Shown here piece after piece: positions 13,001 to 24,695 of a DNA stretch of 64,000 nt. Position numbers and translations under genes: made by a program. Under the pieces are notes generated by a model. The model saw nothing but the letters and a program-made list of their open reading frames with translations, was not told the DNA's origin and searched no databases. Every line of letters starts with the position of its first letter. Position 1 is the first letter of the stretch. The stretch is from Polydactylus sextarius (Eukaryota; Chordata; Actinopteri; Polynemidae). The stretch covers positions 19,296,014-19,360,013 of the forward strand of contig CM028916.1 in assembly GCA_016801845.1 (NCBI GenBank), in the 5' to 3' direction.

Positions 13001-16000
13001 CTGTGAAAGTCAAGCATTTAACCATCATTTAACCTTTACAGTGACTACAAAGCTGCTACATTAATTTAAAATTTTTGCACTTTTAATATATAACCAACTC
13101 TTTGCCATATGTTTACAGCTTGATCCACTGCCAGTGGCCAAAAAGTAACTGCTTTAAACTTCGTTCTTTGCTCAGGAGAAACATGGTCATGAAATAAAAG
13201 ACACTAAACCAAGTCCCTTTAGTACGTGTTTGTTTTGATGGAGTGGTATGAAGCCATTAAGCGTGTACCAGGCACAGTCTGCATTATTTTTAAACCACTT
13301 TGATTTTGTCTCGTTATAATGCCCAGCAGTAAAGATGCTCTTTCCCTCAACACATCAGAGGGAAGATCCTAGGCCCAAACAAATCGTGGCCCTGAAGCGC
13401 ATCATCATTCCAGTCATGTGGACGACAGACGCAGAGGTGAGGCCGGTTCTCAGAGAGAATTAGATTCAAGGAGGCCAGAACAGAGCACATGTTGGCTGTT
13501 GGTTGTTGTTGGTTGGTTGGTCAACATTGTGAAGAGATGATTGGATGTCATCCTGTTGTGCGATCCAACATGGTCCACATTGCACAAATCATACAGCATC
13601 CTAATAGTTTGCTCTGACCACTGAGTCGCTGTGGAAAAAACCTGAGTAATAATGTTTGGCTAACTGAGCAACATACTTCTAATGGTTCTACTGTCAACCT
13701 AGAGTCTGTTTACAAGTTGCTCACAGCGCTACATTTCACAGCCTTGGACTAGCTTACACTGAGACTCTAAGGAAACTCTGATGACTGACCATAGATCGCA
13801 GCCTTTCATGGTACCAAAACAGAAAACCCTTTTCATCTTATGATTCTAGGAATCCTTTTTCTTCCATCTGGATCCACCTCTTGAGTTTTATCCACAATCA
13901 AATACAGATAGAGGGAACAACCCATGACCTGCACATGCATCACTGACAATGTTTCCCACTTGTGGGGCAGATAATGTTTGCAATATCCACTAATGATATC
14001 ATAAATTCAATCCATACTTAGAGACAATCTTTGATCTGAGAATCGTTTGATTTTTTCAGAGGAAAATCACAAAAAACAAGGTCTATCACTGACATCTGCT
14101 CTTCTGCACGCTTATCTATGCTGTGCTTTCGCTCACATTTCTCCCAAATTAAACGCCTGTTCTCCAGCCCTGCGCTGCCTGCCACTCCTGCACTATCTCC
14201 TCTTCAGATAATCATAATTCACACTGTTTCCTGTGTCTGATTCTCATCATGTGCGTGACTGTATCCGAACGTCCTGGGCCAGAGGTTAGTTCCTCAGTGC
14301 CTGTGTGGGACGTTCTGGATGGGGACCTTATCAGGCAGCCGTATCCTAAGCAGAGCCTCGGAAACACTAGAAGCTCATCCAGGAGAAAGAGAGTAACACA
14401 TTCATGTTTTAACCTGCCGAGGACTCACTCTTAACTTTGTATACACCAGAACTGGACTGTCTGTGCTCAATGTTCAGAAACAGGCCTGCGCTGAGGACAG
14501 TAGTTATTAACTTTGATTGATATCTGATGATGCCCAACTTGTGATATCACAATTAAGTATTTTAGTTTTGATTGGATTTCCCTAACATTTGTGGTATCAG
14601 GTTTAAACAACCTGTGGCTCTAAATGCTTCTCCATAAACTATTTCCCTGGCACTGCATCAAAACTGCACTACCAACTTGTAAACAGGTGAGCACATGGCC
14701 CATTTCTCAGACAAGTAACACAATTAAAGGCTTTTAGGTCCATCAACAACAGAATTGCTTTATACCTTCTGGTGTATAAACATTTATGGAATAAATATAG
14801 ATTAATCATCACAGTGAATGAACATAGTTTCCAGTGTCTCAGCTGTAGAGACTCGATTATCACACATTAACTATGACAAATTATCTCAGGTAACCCACTG
14901 TATTTAAGTTTAAACTTCATGCCGTTGAACAACTTGCTAATTTTATATCAGTTCAATGTGCAAAAATAAAAAATGGGAAGGCAAAATGATGTGGTAATGT
15001 GGTGATAAATAGGTTATCGCTGACACCCATTAAAAAAAAAAAAAAAACGTGACTGATTTCAATCAATTTAAATGTTTCAGTGTTTCTGGTCATTTTGGAT
15101 TTTGAAATAATTAACAATTAATAATTAACAAAAACATTATTTATACTGGTCTCCAAGAAAATCATGTCAAATCAAGTCATTGATTAGTATCAAAAGTTCA
15201 AAAATATCAAAATATTCTCCAGTTTATGTCAATATGACAATTTTGTCCTTTATATCATTAATATATTAAGAGGAGGACATAAAAAATAGTATTGACTTAT
15301 TGAGCAGCTCTTCTCACAAGTTCACCAGCAGGTTTCTTGATTAATTAAATTTCATCAGCCTATCATAACGTTTTAGGATTATACACCACAGTCTAGGACA
15401 TCTGAGGGTTTAGGTTTACTCATACAGACTAATATTGACATGCAACTTCAGTCTCACTTAACCATGTGGTATGTAAGCTGCTTCCATCATTCAAACAGAT
15501 TAAAAACAACAATGGAGGTTTGTTGGCCGTTAAACAAAAAACACCCACAAAACAAGCGTGTCTTTGTCCACAGCACCAGCATATCTGATCACCTCTGACA
15601 TCCTGACATGCACCACAGCTACCTGCAGATTCAAACAGGTCTGTCTGCGTTCCAGCCACACGTGGATAATAAGACAAAAGTGCAACACACACACACACAC
15701 ACACACAAACACACACACGTATATACACACACACATAGGTACACATTGTGCAACAGCAGTTATTGTCATAAGAGCTTGTTGTCTGTCTGATCCTTTATAG
15801 TGATAATTGTTCAGCAGTGGGGCCGAGGGCAGAGCGACGCCTCAAGCAGGACAATTTGTTAGATCATATGCTCAAGAAGAAAGTTGACCTTTTCTACCTA
15901 AAGTAAAACTCATCAAAACCTCACAGGAAACCAAACTGCAAGAAAGTAGAAGTAAATGATATGAAATAACAATAAAAAACTGGGATTATTTTTGACAGAT

Positions 16001-18326
16001 ATTGCATTTGTGGTGTGTGAGTGGTGAGTTTTACATTTCATTTTCACTGAAAAAATCAAATAAATAAAAACAATGATGATATGATTTTTGCTGAGGTCTG
16101 TATCAAACCATTATTTTCATGTTTTGCTACATGATCACCAGTAGTGTTAATTTACCAAATTCATTTACTGAGTTCAACATCAAACTTTATTCCTTTACTC
16201 ACCAAGAGCTGTCTCCAAACACATCATCAACTCCTGGTTTGTTTCTATTGATGTCAGCGTGCTAACCAGTTAGCATCAACTGAACCAGGTGAGTTACTGT
16301 AGCATCTGGTCTGACCTGTATAGTGCTGACTGGGCAGTTAGCTCTTGTATTGTAAATATAACAATATTTATGCTCTTGGCAAATGACTAAACATGAGTTG
16401 GCAGCATCTTTTAAAGTCTTAAAGGTGACAGAGAACGGTTGAACAGGGTTTTGAACCTTGTTCTGTGATGTGACATTTACACAATAAAATGTTGGTTGGA
16501 TGTGTAACGCCTCAGAAGCTTCAGAGATAAAGATATTTTAGGGTTTTAAACGTGTGGTTTTGCACCTGTTTGACATCTTTTCAGGCTTAACTGTCAACCT
16601 CATTATGAAATACAACCACTTGACTCTGATTGGCTCCTTCACTGTCACTCAAATAAATGTAACTTTGCCGGCTTCAGAACATGGACAGACCATCTTTTTA
16701 TAATTAATCACCTTTGAAAGGGAGTGAATGGAGTCAGAGTGGGGGGGGCAGTGAGATACATTTGATGTCACAAACAACTGTTTTTGAAATTGAGCCATTT
16801 TCTAGCGAAATTTCTAAAAGAGGAATTTCTGTGAAAAGGAGACGTTCAGAATTTCTAGAACTTTTCACATGTTCCTGAATGTGTGTGCAAACAACCCGAT
16901 GTTTTAAAACAAATGGATTATACAGCTTAGTTTACCTAAACATACCTTTATGTGATAAACTTATAGCTACAGTTTTAGTGGTAAAAATCACAACAAATAT
17001 AAGGCTGTAAAGACTCACAAGGATCTGTAGATGCAGCTGGTCAGAGTCCCCAGGCTCCTGGAGTGTTTGGTGCTGAGGGCCATTGGCCGGGACCGGGGAC
17101 CATCGTCTGCTCTGTCCTGCGAGGATGGTCTGCAGGACAACCTGGGCAGGTGGAGGTTGCCGGAGAAAACCCTCTTCACAGTACATCTCTCATCATGGTC
17201 CTGCACAGACTCAGGAGAACAGGGGGCCGGTGTCAAAGAGTCCCAATGTCTCTGAGTTGAGACAAGGAAAAGACAGAAGTGAGATGAGAAATTAAAGGTC
17301 ATTGTATGTGGTCAGTTTGATTACATTAGTAAATAAGATGCTTCAAATTATATATAGACTGTTTCAAATGTCAGTGCTCTTGAACTTTACACACCACCGT
17401 GGTGTTGATTACATTAATTGCTGCGTGTCGCAATATTTTCCACAGATGAAATACCACAGCTTAACTGTACAACTAGATCAACAAACGTGCAGCTCACTCA
17501 CCTCATCACAAAAACCAAATCACCAAAGTAAAAGTTTGGCCGTTAATAACTTTTTGAAGAGACACTACAGAGATCTAAAGTTAAACTGCACACAGGACTG
17601 TTTTTGTGCTTTTCGAAAAATGTTATCAGCCTTGACGAAGCCCACCCAGGCATTATTTTTAAAAGGCTTATCTGATCTCAGGTCCTGAGACCCACACACT
17701 TTCATCACCTTAGACACAACAGACAATGCTCACACTGAGTGTTTGGGTTTTAGCTCTTAGGGCATCTCTCTTTAAATGTCAGTGTTAGAGGGGAGAACAG
17801 ATAGAAGTCCTTGTTTTCTTCTGTATCCCATGACAGCATCTCTCAATTTGTTTACATAAACATCTGTCAACACTCTGCGGTTTTATTGTTAACCAAGATG
17901 ACCAACACACAGAGAACAGAGCTAATCCTAATCACAAACACTACTCACTTTCACTGCTCAGTCACACAATTAAGTCAAACTTAAACCTAAACTGGTAAAT
18001 TACATTTGTAAATGTAAAACAACTTTTTCTAATATCTGTTAAACCTCATTTGTTTAAACTAATAAACATAAAGCGGCAGCTTGATCAATTATTTTAATTT
18101 TCATTTAGTTTCTTTTAAAACACCAGTTTTTTTTTTTTTTTTTTTTTTTAACTGACACAACTAAGTGGTAAAAAGCACTGAACTGAATATATAAACCATA
18201 TATAACTACATACGCACTGAAACCGCACACACAACACATACATCAATCGCATGAGAAACAAGAACATTCATCAGCGCCTCTTACCTCAGTAGAGTTGAAA
18301 ATTTTTGATGAGTTATTTCTCCTCAT
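5639..18326 (-). CDS. pde4c: pde4c, cAMP-specific phosphodiesterase 4 (5' part: alternative N-terminal exons only)
   Basis: Three alternative starts of a PDE4 long-form gene are visible: exons 18326-18285 plus 17251-17019, exon 10999-10737, and exon 5712-5639. Each ends with two bases of a split codon, the phase required by the common PDE4 exon that begins within ...C-F-D-V. Each resembles a known PDE4 isoform N-terminus. PDE4 hydrolyses cAMP; variable N-termini direct location and partner binding, while UCR1, UCR2 and the catalytic domain are shared. None of the shared exons is in the window, so they must lie left of base 1. PDE4C is chosen over 4A, 4B and 4D from synteny with ifi30, pik3r2 and mast3. 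The isoform resemblances cross paralogues, so the protein sequence alone would not settle this. Confidence 0.8.
6280..6370. repeat. (GT)n microsatellite with GC/GA variants
   Basis: A long GT run with GAGT and GCGT interruptions at both ends. Confidence 0.97.
8005..8097. repeat. two adjacent perfect 13-bp hairpins
   Basis: AACTTGTCAGTTA (8005-8017) pairs perfectly with TAACTGACAAGTT (8025-8037) across a 7-base loop. AAAATATATGACT (8070-8082) pairs perfectly with AGTCATATATTTT (8085-8097) across 2 bases. A weaker third one (GTGTCAT/ATGACAC) follows at about 8195-8213. They may be remnants of small palindromic elements. Confidence 0.75.
10737..10999 (-). CDS. pde4c: pde4c alternative first exon, PDE4B3/PDE4C2-like
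   Basis: Beginning MSDLSIESSEEEQSEVEQ, the exon continues to LTASPGASPKSSPKDSP, SPRGSPRNSPLLFRKLL, MNRSINLQRRRFTLAHTP and the donor CAG|GTAGAG: 87 codons plus two bases. The SPRNSPxxFRKLL...RRRFTxAHT block is diagnostic of the PDE4B3 and PDE4C2 N-termini. The open frame continues upstream from 10999 to a TAG near 11120 without another ATG (only TTG/CTG), so ATG 10999 is taken as the start; its context has A at -3. Repeated SP motifs suggest proline-directed phosphorylation. Confidence 0.9.
11000..17018. other. pde4c long intron upstream of the PDE4B3-like exon
   Basis: Ordinary AT-rich intron. The pyrimidine-rich block 11370-11740 could include promoter or UTR sequence of the 10.9-kb start exon. 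A CA microsatellite lies at 15684-15735 and A/T runs at 12788-12804 and 15032-15048. I see no coding exon. Confidence 0.5.
15684..15735. repeat. (CA)n microsatellite, interrupted
   Basis: CA units broken by AAACAC and GTATAT. Confidence 0.95.
17019..17251 (-). CDS. pde4c: pde4c second exon of the PDE4D7/4B1-like isoform
   Basis: After the acceptor TTGTCTCAACTCAG the exon reads RHWDSLTPAPCSPE..., then VKRVFSGNLHLPRLSCRPS and RPMALSTK, 77 codons plus two bases, with donor TT|GTGAGT. The segment aligns with the basic RRLSCRNIQLPPL / RCCSGNLQLPPL and RPTSLPL / RPTTLPL blocks of PDE4D7 and PDE4B1. It has no in-frame ATG before RPM, so it needs an upstream first exon (18.3 kb). Confidence 0.75.
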
Positions 18327-19565
18327 ACTTTCAGTATTACTCTCATACTATATCATGGGAACGAGACAACTAGGACGGAAATGCCAAAGAGGAGGACACA
18401 GGAACTGCATGTAAGATCAGATATGAAGGAGTCTGTGGTACCAATACTTCCTTGGGCTGTCACTCAGTTAAGAACTATTACCCCGCCTCTTCCAACACCC
18501 TCAACTGTCATTACTTTAGTCATAAACACCAAACTTTCGTAGCAAATTTGTGAGTTTTAAACTTCAACTGTGGCCATTTTCTGAACTCTAAGTTTCACAA
18601 ATAACGATTTTTTTTAATTTTTTTTAAATTACAAATGGCTAAAATGTATTTAGTTTAGTATTAATGATAAAAGGAATCTGCAGATGTTAGAAGTTACTTT
18701 GCTGCCCGCATAACAGGCCATTATTTATGTCTGACTAGGCTGTTTTCATGTGTCCTGACCTTTTCATCAGGCCAGACGCCCTCTGGTTTTAATCAAGGTG
18801 CTAACAACAGGCTTTAACGAACAAGACAGCAAATAAAAAAAACAAAACAAAACAAAACATAAACATCAACTCAACTTTTGATGGAATTTTTCAAGAAGGA
18901 TGTGAGTACGTGTAAAACATTCAGTACAATTCTCAGGAGACTTTGTGAACTTTAATAACCCCATCCCTTCTGCAGCACACCAACATCAACTCATGTATGA
19001 AATACAAACACAAAATATAAAGTTTAATGTCAGCGGTGACACACTTTTTTTTTTTTTTTTTTTTTTTCAGTGCCTTACATTGTGATCTCTAGTTTCCTGA
19101 TTAACATGTACAACATGTGTATAATTAAGAGCACTTTGTATTTTACTTGACAGCAACTTGTTAGACAGTAATGAGCCAAGAATTCATGGAAAAGTTAATG
19201 TAACGATTCAAAGCCTGTTTTATGAAAGGGGTCATGTTTTTTGGTCAACCTCCATGTTTACGTAACTGTCTGTTTTTCTGTTGTCTGAACAAGATGAGAT
19301 ATGGCGCCATCTAAAGGGCAAACAGTGTAAACGCCAGAATACTGTCACATTCAAGGTATCAAAAAAAAAAAACAAAAAAAAAAAAACATTTCAATAGTAA
19401 GAGTATATCACATTTATGTTCTGTGGATTATTAAGTCGGGGCATCAATTCTCCCCTTTCTAGAAGCACAAAGTAAAATATATATCTGAAGACATTCCTCA
19501 GTGGTGCTTGTTTAGTGGTCACATCTGGAACAGAGCAGCATTAAGGCTCGTTCAGTGCTGCTGCT
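17252..19565. other. pde4c first intron and ifi30-pde4c intergenic stretch
   Basis: 17252-18284 is the short intron between the first two pde4c exons. 18327-19565 is the whole gap between the pde4c start and the ifi30 stop, so the pde4c promoter and the ifi30 3' UTR must share it. It has poly-T runs at 18127-18149 and 19045-19068. A minus-strand ATTAAA variant near 18951-18956 is a weak polyadenylation candidate. Confidence 0.5.
18285..18326 (-). CDS. pde4c: pde4c first coding exon of the PDE4D7/4B1-like isoform
   Basis: A 14-codon exon, MRRNNSSKIFNSTE, ends in GAG|GTAAGA (phase 0) and so joins in frame to the next exon at 17251. The start resembles the MKRN-type beginning of PDE4D7. An 8-codon upstream reading frame begins at ATG 18348 and stops with its TGA overlapping this ATG (ATGA), which could limit translation. 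The identification depends on the 17.2-kb exon; a 42-base exon alone would not be convincing. Confidence 0.65.
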
Positions 19566-22500
19566 TCAGTCCTTGGTGCAGTAGCTTTTGTAGCGTTTGC
19601 TGACTCCACTACACGCCTCAGGCTTCATGCCCTGAAAAAAAGACACATTCAAATGTTCTTAGAGGTCAAACATCAAGTCTGAGTAAAAACAAGTTAACAA
19701 CCGCTCATGATTTTATAATACACAATAAAATGGTATGAAAAAGTTGAGGTGCAGCAGAGTTAACAGACTAGATGAGTGATTCTCAACCAGTGTGAGAGGT
19801 CACCAGGTGTGCTGTGGCAGTGATCCAATTTCACTTTTTGTGACATTTTTCTTTGGTGTGCTGCAGGATTTTTCAAATATGATATATGTGTGCCATGGCT
19901 CAATAAAGGTTAGGAAACACTGGATCAAATTGACTTGAACTGTACCTTGTACAAGCTGCAGACCAGAGTGAAGAGAGAAGACATGGCTTTGTCCTGCATT
20001 TCATCCGAGTGCTCCTGCAAATTATTAACAATCAGCATCACAAACACATGAAAACATCTTTAAGACAGACCTGCTGTTTCTCCTACACAGGAGAGGCCAT
20101 TAAAATAAATGTCAGTTAGAAGTTGTCATATTCCTGTTAAATCACTAACTTTACTGAAAATAAAGGTTAAAGAATAACACTAATTGAGGGTCAGACACCA
20201 TGTAAAAGTGTTAAGTGACTAGCAGGTGCATTATGTCAGGATAGCTCAATGTTATCATTGTGGCCAGCGCCAAACCAAGAGACTGTGAAGGCGAAGAGGA
20301 ACCGTGGCTGCAATAAACAAATGAATTCAACAAGACTGCAGCAGAGAATAACAAAACTATTGCTTCAGTGAAAGAAAACGGAAAATATAAACGTTAGTTC
20401 CCTTCACACACAGAGACCAGCTGCTCTCTCATGTCTATTTTCCCTCTTGTTTTCATATAGAGCCACTAAAGAGTGAACTTCAGTTTCAGGTCATTATTGT
20501 GCGTTTGGTCTCAAGTAACATTTGTTCAGTCACTTTGCAGCTACACACACATCAGCGTCTTTCACTTACAGGTTGGAGCTTTGGGGAAGATCAAGTGACA
20601 AAGAAACAACATGTTAACATCACTGTAAATGTAAGGTCAAGTTTCAAAAGTCCACCTGACTTCTGCCTCCAAGTCAGGCTGAAGTCTTGTTAGATCTAAA
20701 GATTGACAGTTTCTCTGTGTCCTGGTCGTATCTTTTTCAACAGAGTAGCACAGGAGCCTTACCCCATTAATGGTCACCCACGGTACATATTCATGTGGAG
20801 GGTTCAGGTTCTTGGTCATCATGGCATTGATATGCATCAGCTCGATTCCTTGATCTCCCTTCACACAGCTCATGACTTTGCCCCAGTCCAACTGAGAGTC
20901 GTAGAGCTCGATACACTGCAATTCAAGGCAAATATGAACGTGTGAATCTGAAAAGTAAGAACATATTAAAGCAGTGACAATGGCTGACATGTTCTTACAT
21001 TTTTGGCTGAATTGATGACATCACTGGAGGATTCCATGCAGAAGATGATCGGGAAAGCCATTTTACTCATGTTCATTATGCAGGTCTGAAAGAGATGAGG
21101 CACACAATAATAACTGAACACTGAAGGGTGTTTCTTTTAAGACAGATTACATGGTTTCAAATTGTAGTTAAAGTATAATTCAGTAGTAATTCCCTGTGTG
21201 TACAGTGTGTAACTTTACCTCAATCATGTTGCCAAGACACTCAGGTGGTCCATGCTGACACTCATAAACAAACTTCTTTCCGTCCTGTTTCTCCTGCAAC
21301 AGAGCAGATTTATCAGTTAGTGACAAAGAAGAAATAATTAACAAACACTATCAGCTTGTGCCTTGTTTGAGCAAAACAAACATGACATACTTTTTTAACA
21401 CCATAACCTTTTAAACCCCATAATTTATAAGCAGAACTGCAATCCAGCGTATATCCACGGTTCACTGCTTACCAAAGCATTTCCGAAGGGCACAAGAGTA
21501 ACATTCATGATATCACCCAGCATCAACCAGGTGGGGAAGAGCATCTCGGTGAGGAAAAGTCTGCAGCCGGGGCACAGACTCTCGTAGTAAAGTCCCACCT
21601 GGACTGCATCTGCCGTCTGATGGGACTTAGTGAAGTTAGCGCCGAGACACTTCTTCAAAACCTGTACGAGCGGACGAAAGAGGAGAGGTTAACTTCTGTT
21701 TGTTTGGTTTCAGTTGTTTTTTTTCTCTGTGTGTTCAGACAAAATACTAAAAAAAAAAAGCTCAGGGTCACTGCCACCGTTTTCTGTCCAAGTCAGTTTA
21801 TATCTAATCTGTTGAAGTTAGTGCCACACTGTAAGATCAGTTGTTGGGAAACATACAAAGCATAGGGACCTCCCCTGTACTTGGACCAGATGTGTTGGAG
21901 ATTTTATGTCCCGTGACTTGCTTCCTTTGTTTACCAGGTCTGTGGGAGGAAGAACTTACGGTCTTTATAAAGTATGCCACTAGCTCGGCCGGGGGTATTT
22001 TTAATGTTCCTACTTCCTCCTACCTCCTCCACTGTTTTTTGTTTTTTTTCCCCTTTTTCCTTAGCTGACCACTTAAAATCTGCTACAACATGCTGTCCAC
22101 TTCCTTCCAGGATAACAAACTAGCTGACAGGACGAAACACAATGATAATTCAACTTAATTCGAGTATCAGTTCCCTAACTGAGCTCGGTAAGACACAGCT
22201 CTCAGTTAGGGAAACTTAACTTATTTGACGTAATAGTGATTCACTGATAGTAAATAATATATGTTTCTGACTGGACGCCTCCATATGTGGTATTTATGCA
22301 TTTACACAATGGCTCTTTACTGTAGACTAAAACAGAAGTTTGACTTTTTAACAAGCTAAATTATTTCACAACGTCTGTCAGTAAATTCTGCCGCCGTGTG
22401 TCATCCAGCCGACGCATCATGTGATTGTAACGGACAACGGGTGTTGACAGTGCAGATAAGAAGAGATGGGCCTACTGCTCCGAAAACAGCGACCTTAACT

Positions 22501-22641
22501 TACCCCGCACTGGATGGCTGACTCCATAGACGAGCACCACTTAGACGGAGGAAGGGTACAAGAAGGAGACGGCAAATAACAGCCGCCAAGTTCACTGTTC
22601 AACCAAACGGTCACGGTCACGAGGAGCAGGACGGTCTTCAT
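19566..22641 (-). CDS. ifi30: ifi30, gamma-interferon-inducible lysosomal thiol reductase (GILT), complete
   Basis: Seven exons, all GT/AG and all phase 0, join to 258 residues: 22641-22504, 21661-21473, 21293-21219, 21085-20999, 20915-20763, 20014-19946, 19631-19566. GILT reduces disulfides of endocytosed proteins in acidic lysosomes and so helps MHC class II and cross-presentation. Seen here: a hydrophobic signal peptide (MKTVLLLVTVTVW), the redox CxxC as LCPGC (Cys76/Cys79), the GILT signature C-Q-H-G-x2-E-C-x2-N-x4-C at residues 121-136 (split between exons 3 and 4), three N-glycosylation sequons (NFT 55, NVT 99, NMS 139) and a Cys-containing tail. The length matches the family (about 250). 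It lies directly downstream of pik3r2, as in human 19p13.11. Confidence 0.97.
19774..19922. mobile_element. short hAT-type MITE in ifi30 intron 6
   Basis: The element has hAT-like terminal inverted repeats: left GAGTGATTCTCAACC at 19774 and right GGTTAGGAAACACTG ending at 19922. The interior phrases GGTGTGCTGTGGCAGTGA and GTGTGCCATGGCTCAATAA are typical of widespread fish hAT non-autonomous elements. At about 150 bp with no coding sequence it is an internally deleted copy. The flanking octamers GACTAGAT and GATCAAAT agree at five of eight positions, a possibly decayed target duplication. Confidence 0.6.
22165..22218. repeat. imperfect hairpin in ifi30 intron 1
   Basis: AGTTCCCTAACTGAGCT (22169-22185) pairs with AGCTCTCAGTTAGGGAAACT (22197-22216), giving a stem of about 16 bp with small bulges and an 11-base loop. 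It lies about 290 bases downstream of exon 1. No function is known. Confidence 0.6.
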
Positions 22642-22860
22642 GTCGACGAACAGAGCAGAGTTTCAGACTGACACCAGGACACACCGACCGACAACAATAA
22701 AATACCCGACTCACCACTGTACACCCGAAACTTTAAATAGAAATGCGGCCTTCCTGGTTGACGCTGTCTGTTATTTTTGATTGGCTGCCGGTCATGTGAT
22801 CACTGCTACGTCATTTGTAACCGGCAAAGATTCATGCAGGAAAGAAAATAAAAACTTCAG
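22642..22860 (-). promoter_or_regulatory. ifi30: ifi30 proximal promoter region
   Basis: Upstream of the ATG on the minus strand, in order towards the gene: a CRE-like TGACGTA (plus-strand 22809-22815), an E-box-like CATGTG context (22793-22799), a CCAAT box (ATTGG on plus, about 22780), then a TATA-like ATTTAAA (22732-22738) flanked by two GAAA/TTTC half-sites (22727-22730 and 22740-22743). The GAAA half-sites are spaced too widely for a canonical ISRE, so interferon control is suggested only by the gene's family. Confidence 0.4.
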
Positions 22861-24429
22861 CTGCTGATATGAAAAAAATGTGATGAACAAACATAAAACG
22901 AGGCACGTACAGTTTTCAGACCTTGAAGTTTAGTTAGAAATAACTTTATTCATTTACCATTGAAGTGTTTTTACTACTTTAATTATTCCCAATACAGATG
23001 AAGAATTAAACTTAGTTCCCTTTAAACTGCAACACTATCATATTCTGTGTATGAGGTTGAGTGAGTGGAAGATTCCTTTCAACATACTGTTCTTACACAA
23101 ATATAAAAAAAAAAAAAAAAAAGAGGAAACATTACCACAAGTCTCATGATCAGTTTACTCAGCTTGTTTTTTTGTGTGATATTCTTCTTGGCTGAGTTAA
23201 CTGTCATCTGGGTAATTACAAGGCAGCAATGATGCCTCAGCACATACTCAGTCCATAGGTCTTGCTCAAGAGCAATCATGAGAAACACATACTGCAGAAA
23301 AATAGCACGTAACAGCCCTTGAACATTGTGAAAGATTTTTACCTGGTGACTCTCACATGATCTCTGCCAGCTTTCCTATAAAACCACAGCAAAACAGACA
23401 GGACACAACATGACTGTGTGACTCATTGTTTCCTGTCAGCTTCACTAGATGTGTCTAGGCATATCACAGATAAAACTAAAGTATCACACAAGCAAACAAG
23501 TTTCTCTACAGAACATGATGTACTGTAATGTAATTTTATCTTACTTTTACATTTACTTTTTTTTTGTTTTGAAGTTACATTGACAGACATTTCTCACTTC
23601 TCCTTAAAGGCACATTTCATACAGTTCTGGTTTTGAGACCCCAAAACAATATAATGGGAAGTGTCCTGTGGTCTCAAACCTGTGGTTCTCAAAATACCGT
23701 AGAATTTGTAGGAAGAGGAAACAGTATTTTTGCTCTTTAGAAAACTGTCCTCTACATCACAATCATATTTGTCAAGAACTTTCATAAGAACTATTTCTAC
23801 AAATGCTCCTATAAAATTGCTTTGTTGGCACACAAATATGATCTTTTTGTTAAGGGGAATATCCCGTAAATAAAAAAAAGAAGAAGCTATGGTTTAATTC
23901 AATGTTCTGTGTGGATCCTTGACATTTAACAAATGTGTTGAAAGAATCTAAAAACCTCATAAAACTCTGCAAAGATGAGTTTAAAACAGGAATTACAGCC
24001 TTGCAGTTGTGAGCTGCCATCAGCCAGTCCAGTTGTAGGTTATTAAAACTTAAGATCATGAGTTATGACAGAAAACATGTTTGAGGTCACAGTGAACCTT
24101 TGGACACTAAATTCTAATAGTGCATATTTGAGTTTGAGGAAATTCCCTCTTGTCATTATTGATTAAACATGTTCTGAAGAATTTAAAGTCAGACCTTGAT
24201 TTTTGACCTTTAAAAATGTAAGAAATGAAAGTTACTGAGTCTGAATGAAACTTTTGTGTAAAATCTGCAGACATTTAGTCATGGGAAGTGTTTTTGGTAT
24301 AAACGGAATAAAATTACCAAAAATAAATAAGGATTGTTTTCATGTTAAGAGTCAGCCAGGCTCTAACTAGGTGTGTGACAAGGTGATGATTAGTTTGACT
24401 TTTTGAGACAGTAAAACACCCAGGAGCTT
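22861..24429. other. intergenic DNA between the pik3r2 flank and ifi30
   Basis: AT-rich, no exon recognised, with an A run at 23105-23121. It separates the putative end of pik3r2 transcription from the ifi30 promoter. Confidence 0.5.
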
Positions 24430-24695
24430 CACATCATTTTAAATGTCTTTTATTGTCTTTTAAAATCATTGCATCAGCCTAAAGAAAGAACCGCACAGAT
24501 GAAAGAGTACCTGTCTGAGGACGAACACATCTCTGAAGCAAGCTGTACACAAGAGAAACAAGCGTTGTGTCTGAGTTAAGACAGACCAACAGAGGGAGAA
24601 TAACACAAGAGAAGAGAATAATTGTATCCATCTTTTCGTGCATAGGGGTCGGGCACACAGTAGGCCTCTACTGGCTGAAACAACAGTGCTCCCTC

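Noticed and set aside
13335..13463. Short plus-strand frame reading KQIVALKRIIIPVMW followed by GTGAGG
   Set aside because: It looks coding-like at first, but it is only 42 codons, has no matching acceptor-defined exon or neighbour exon, and no known protein came to mind.
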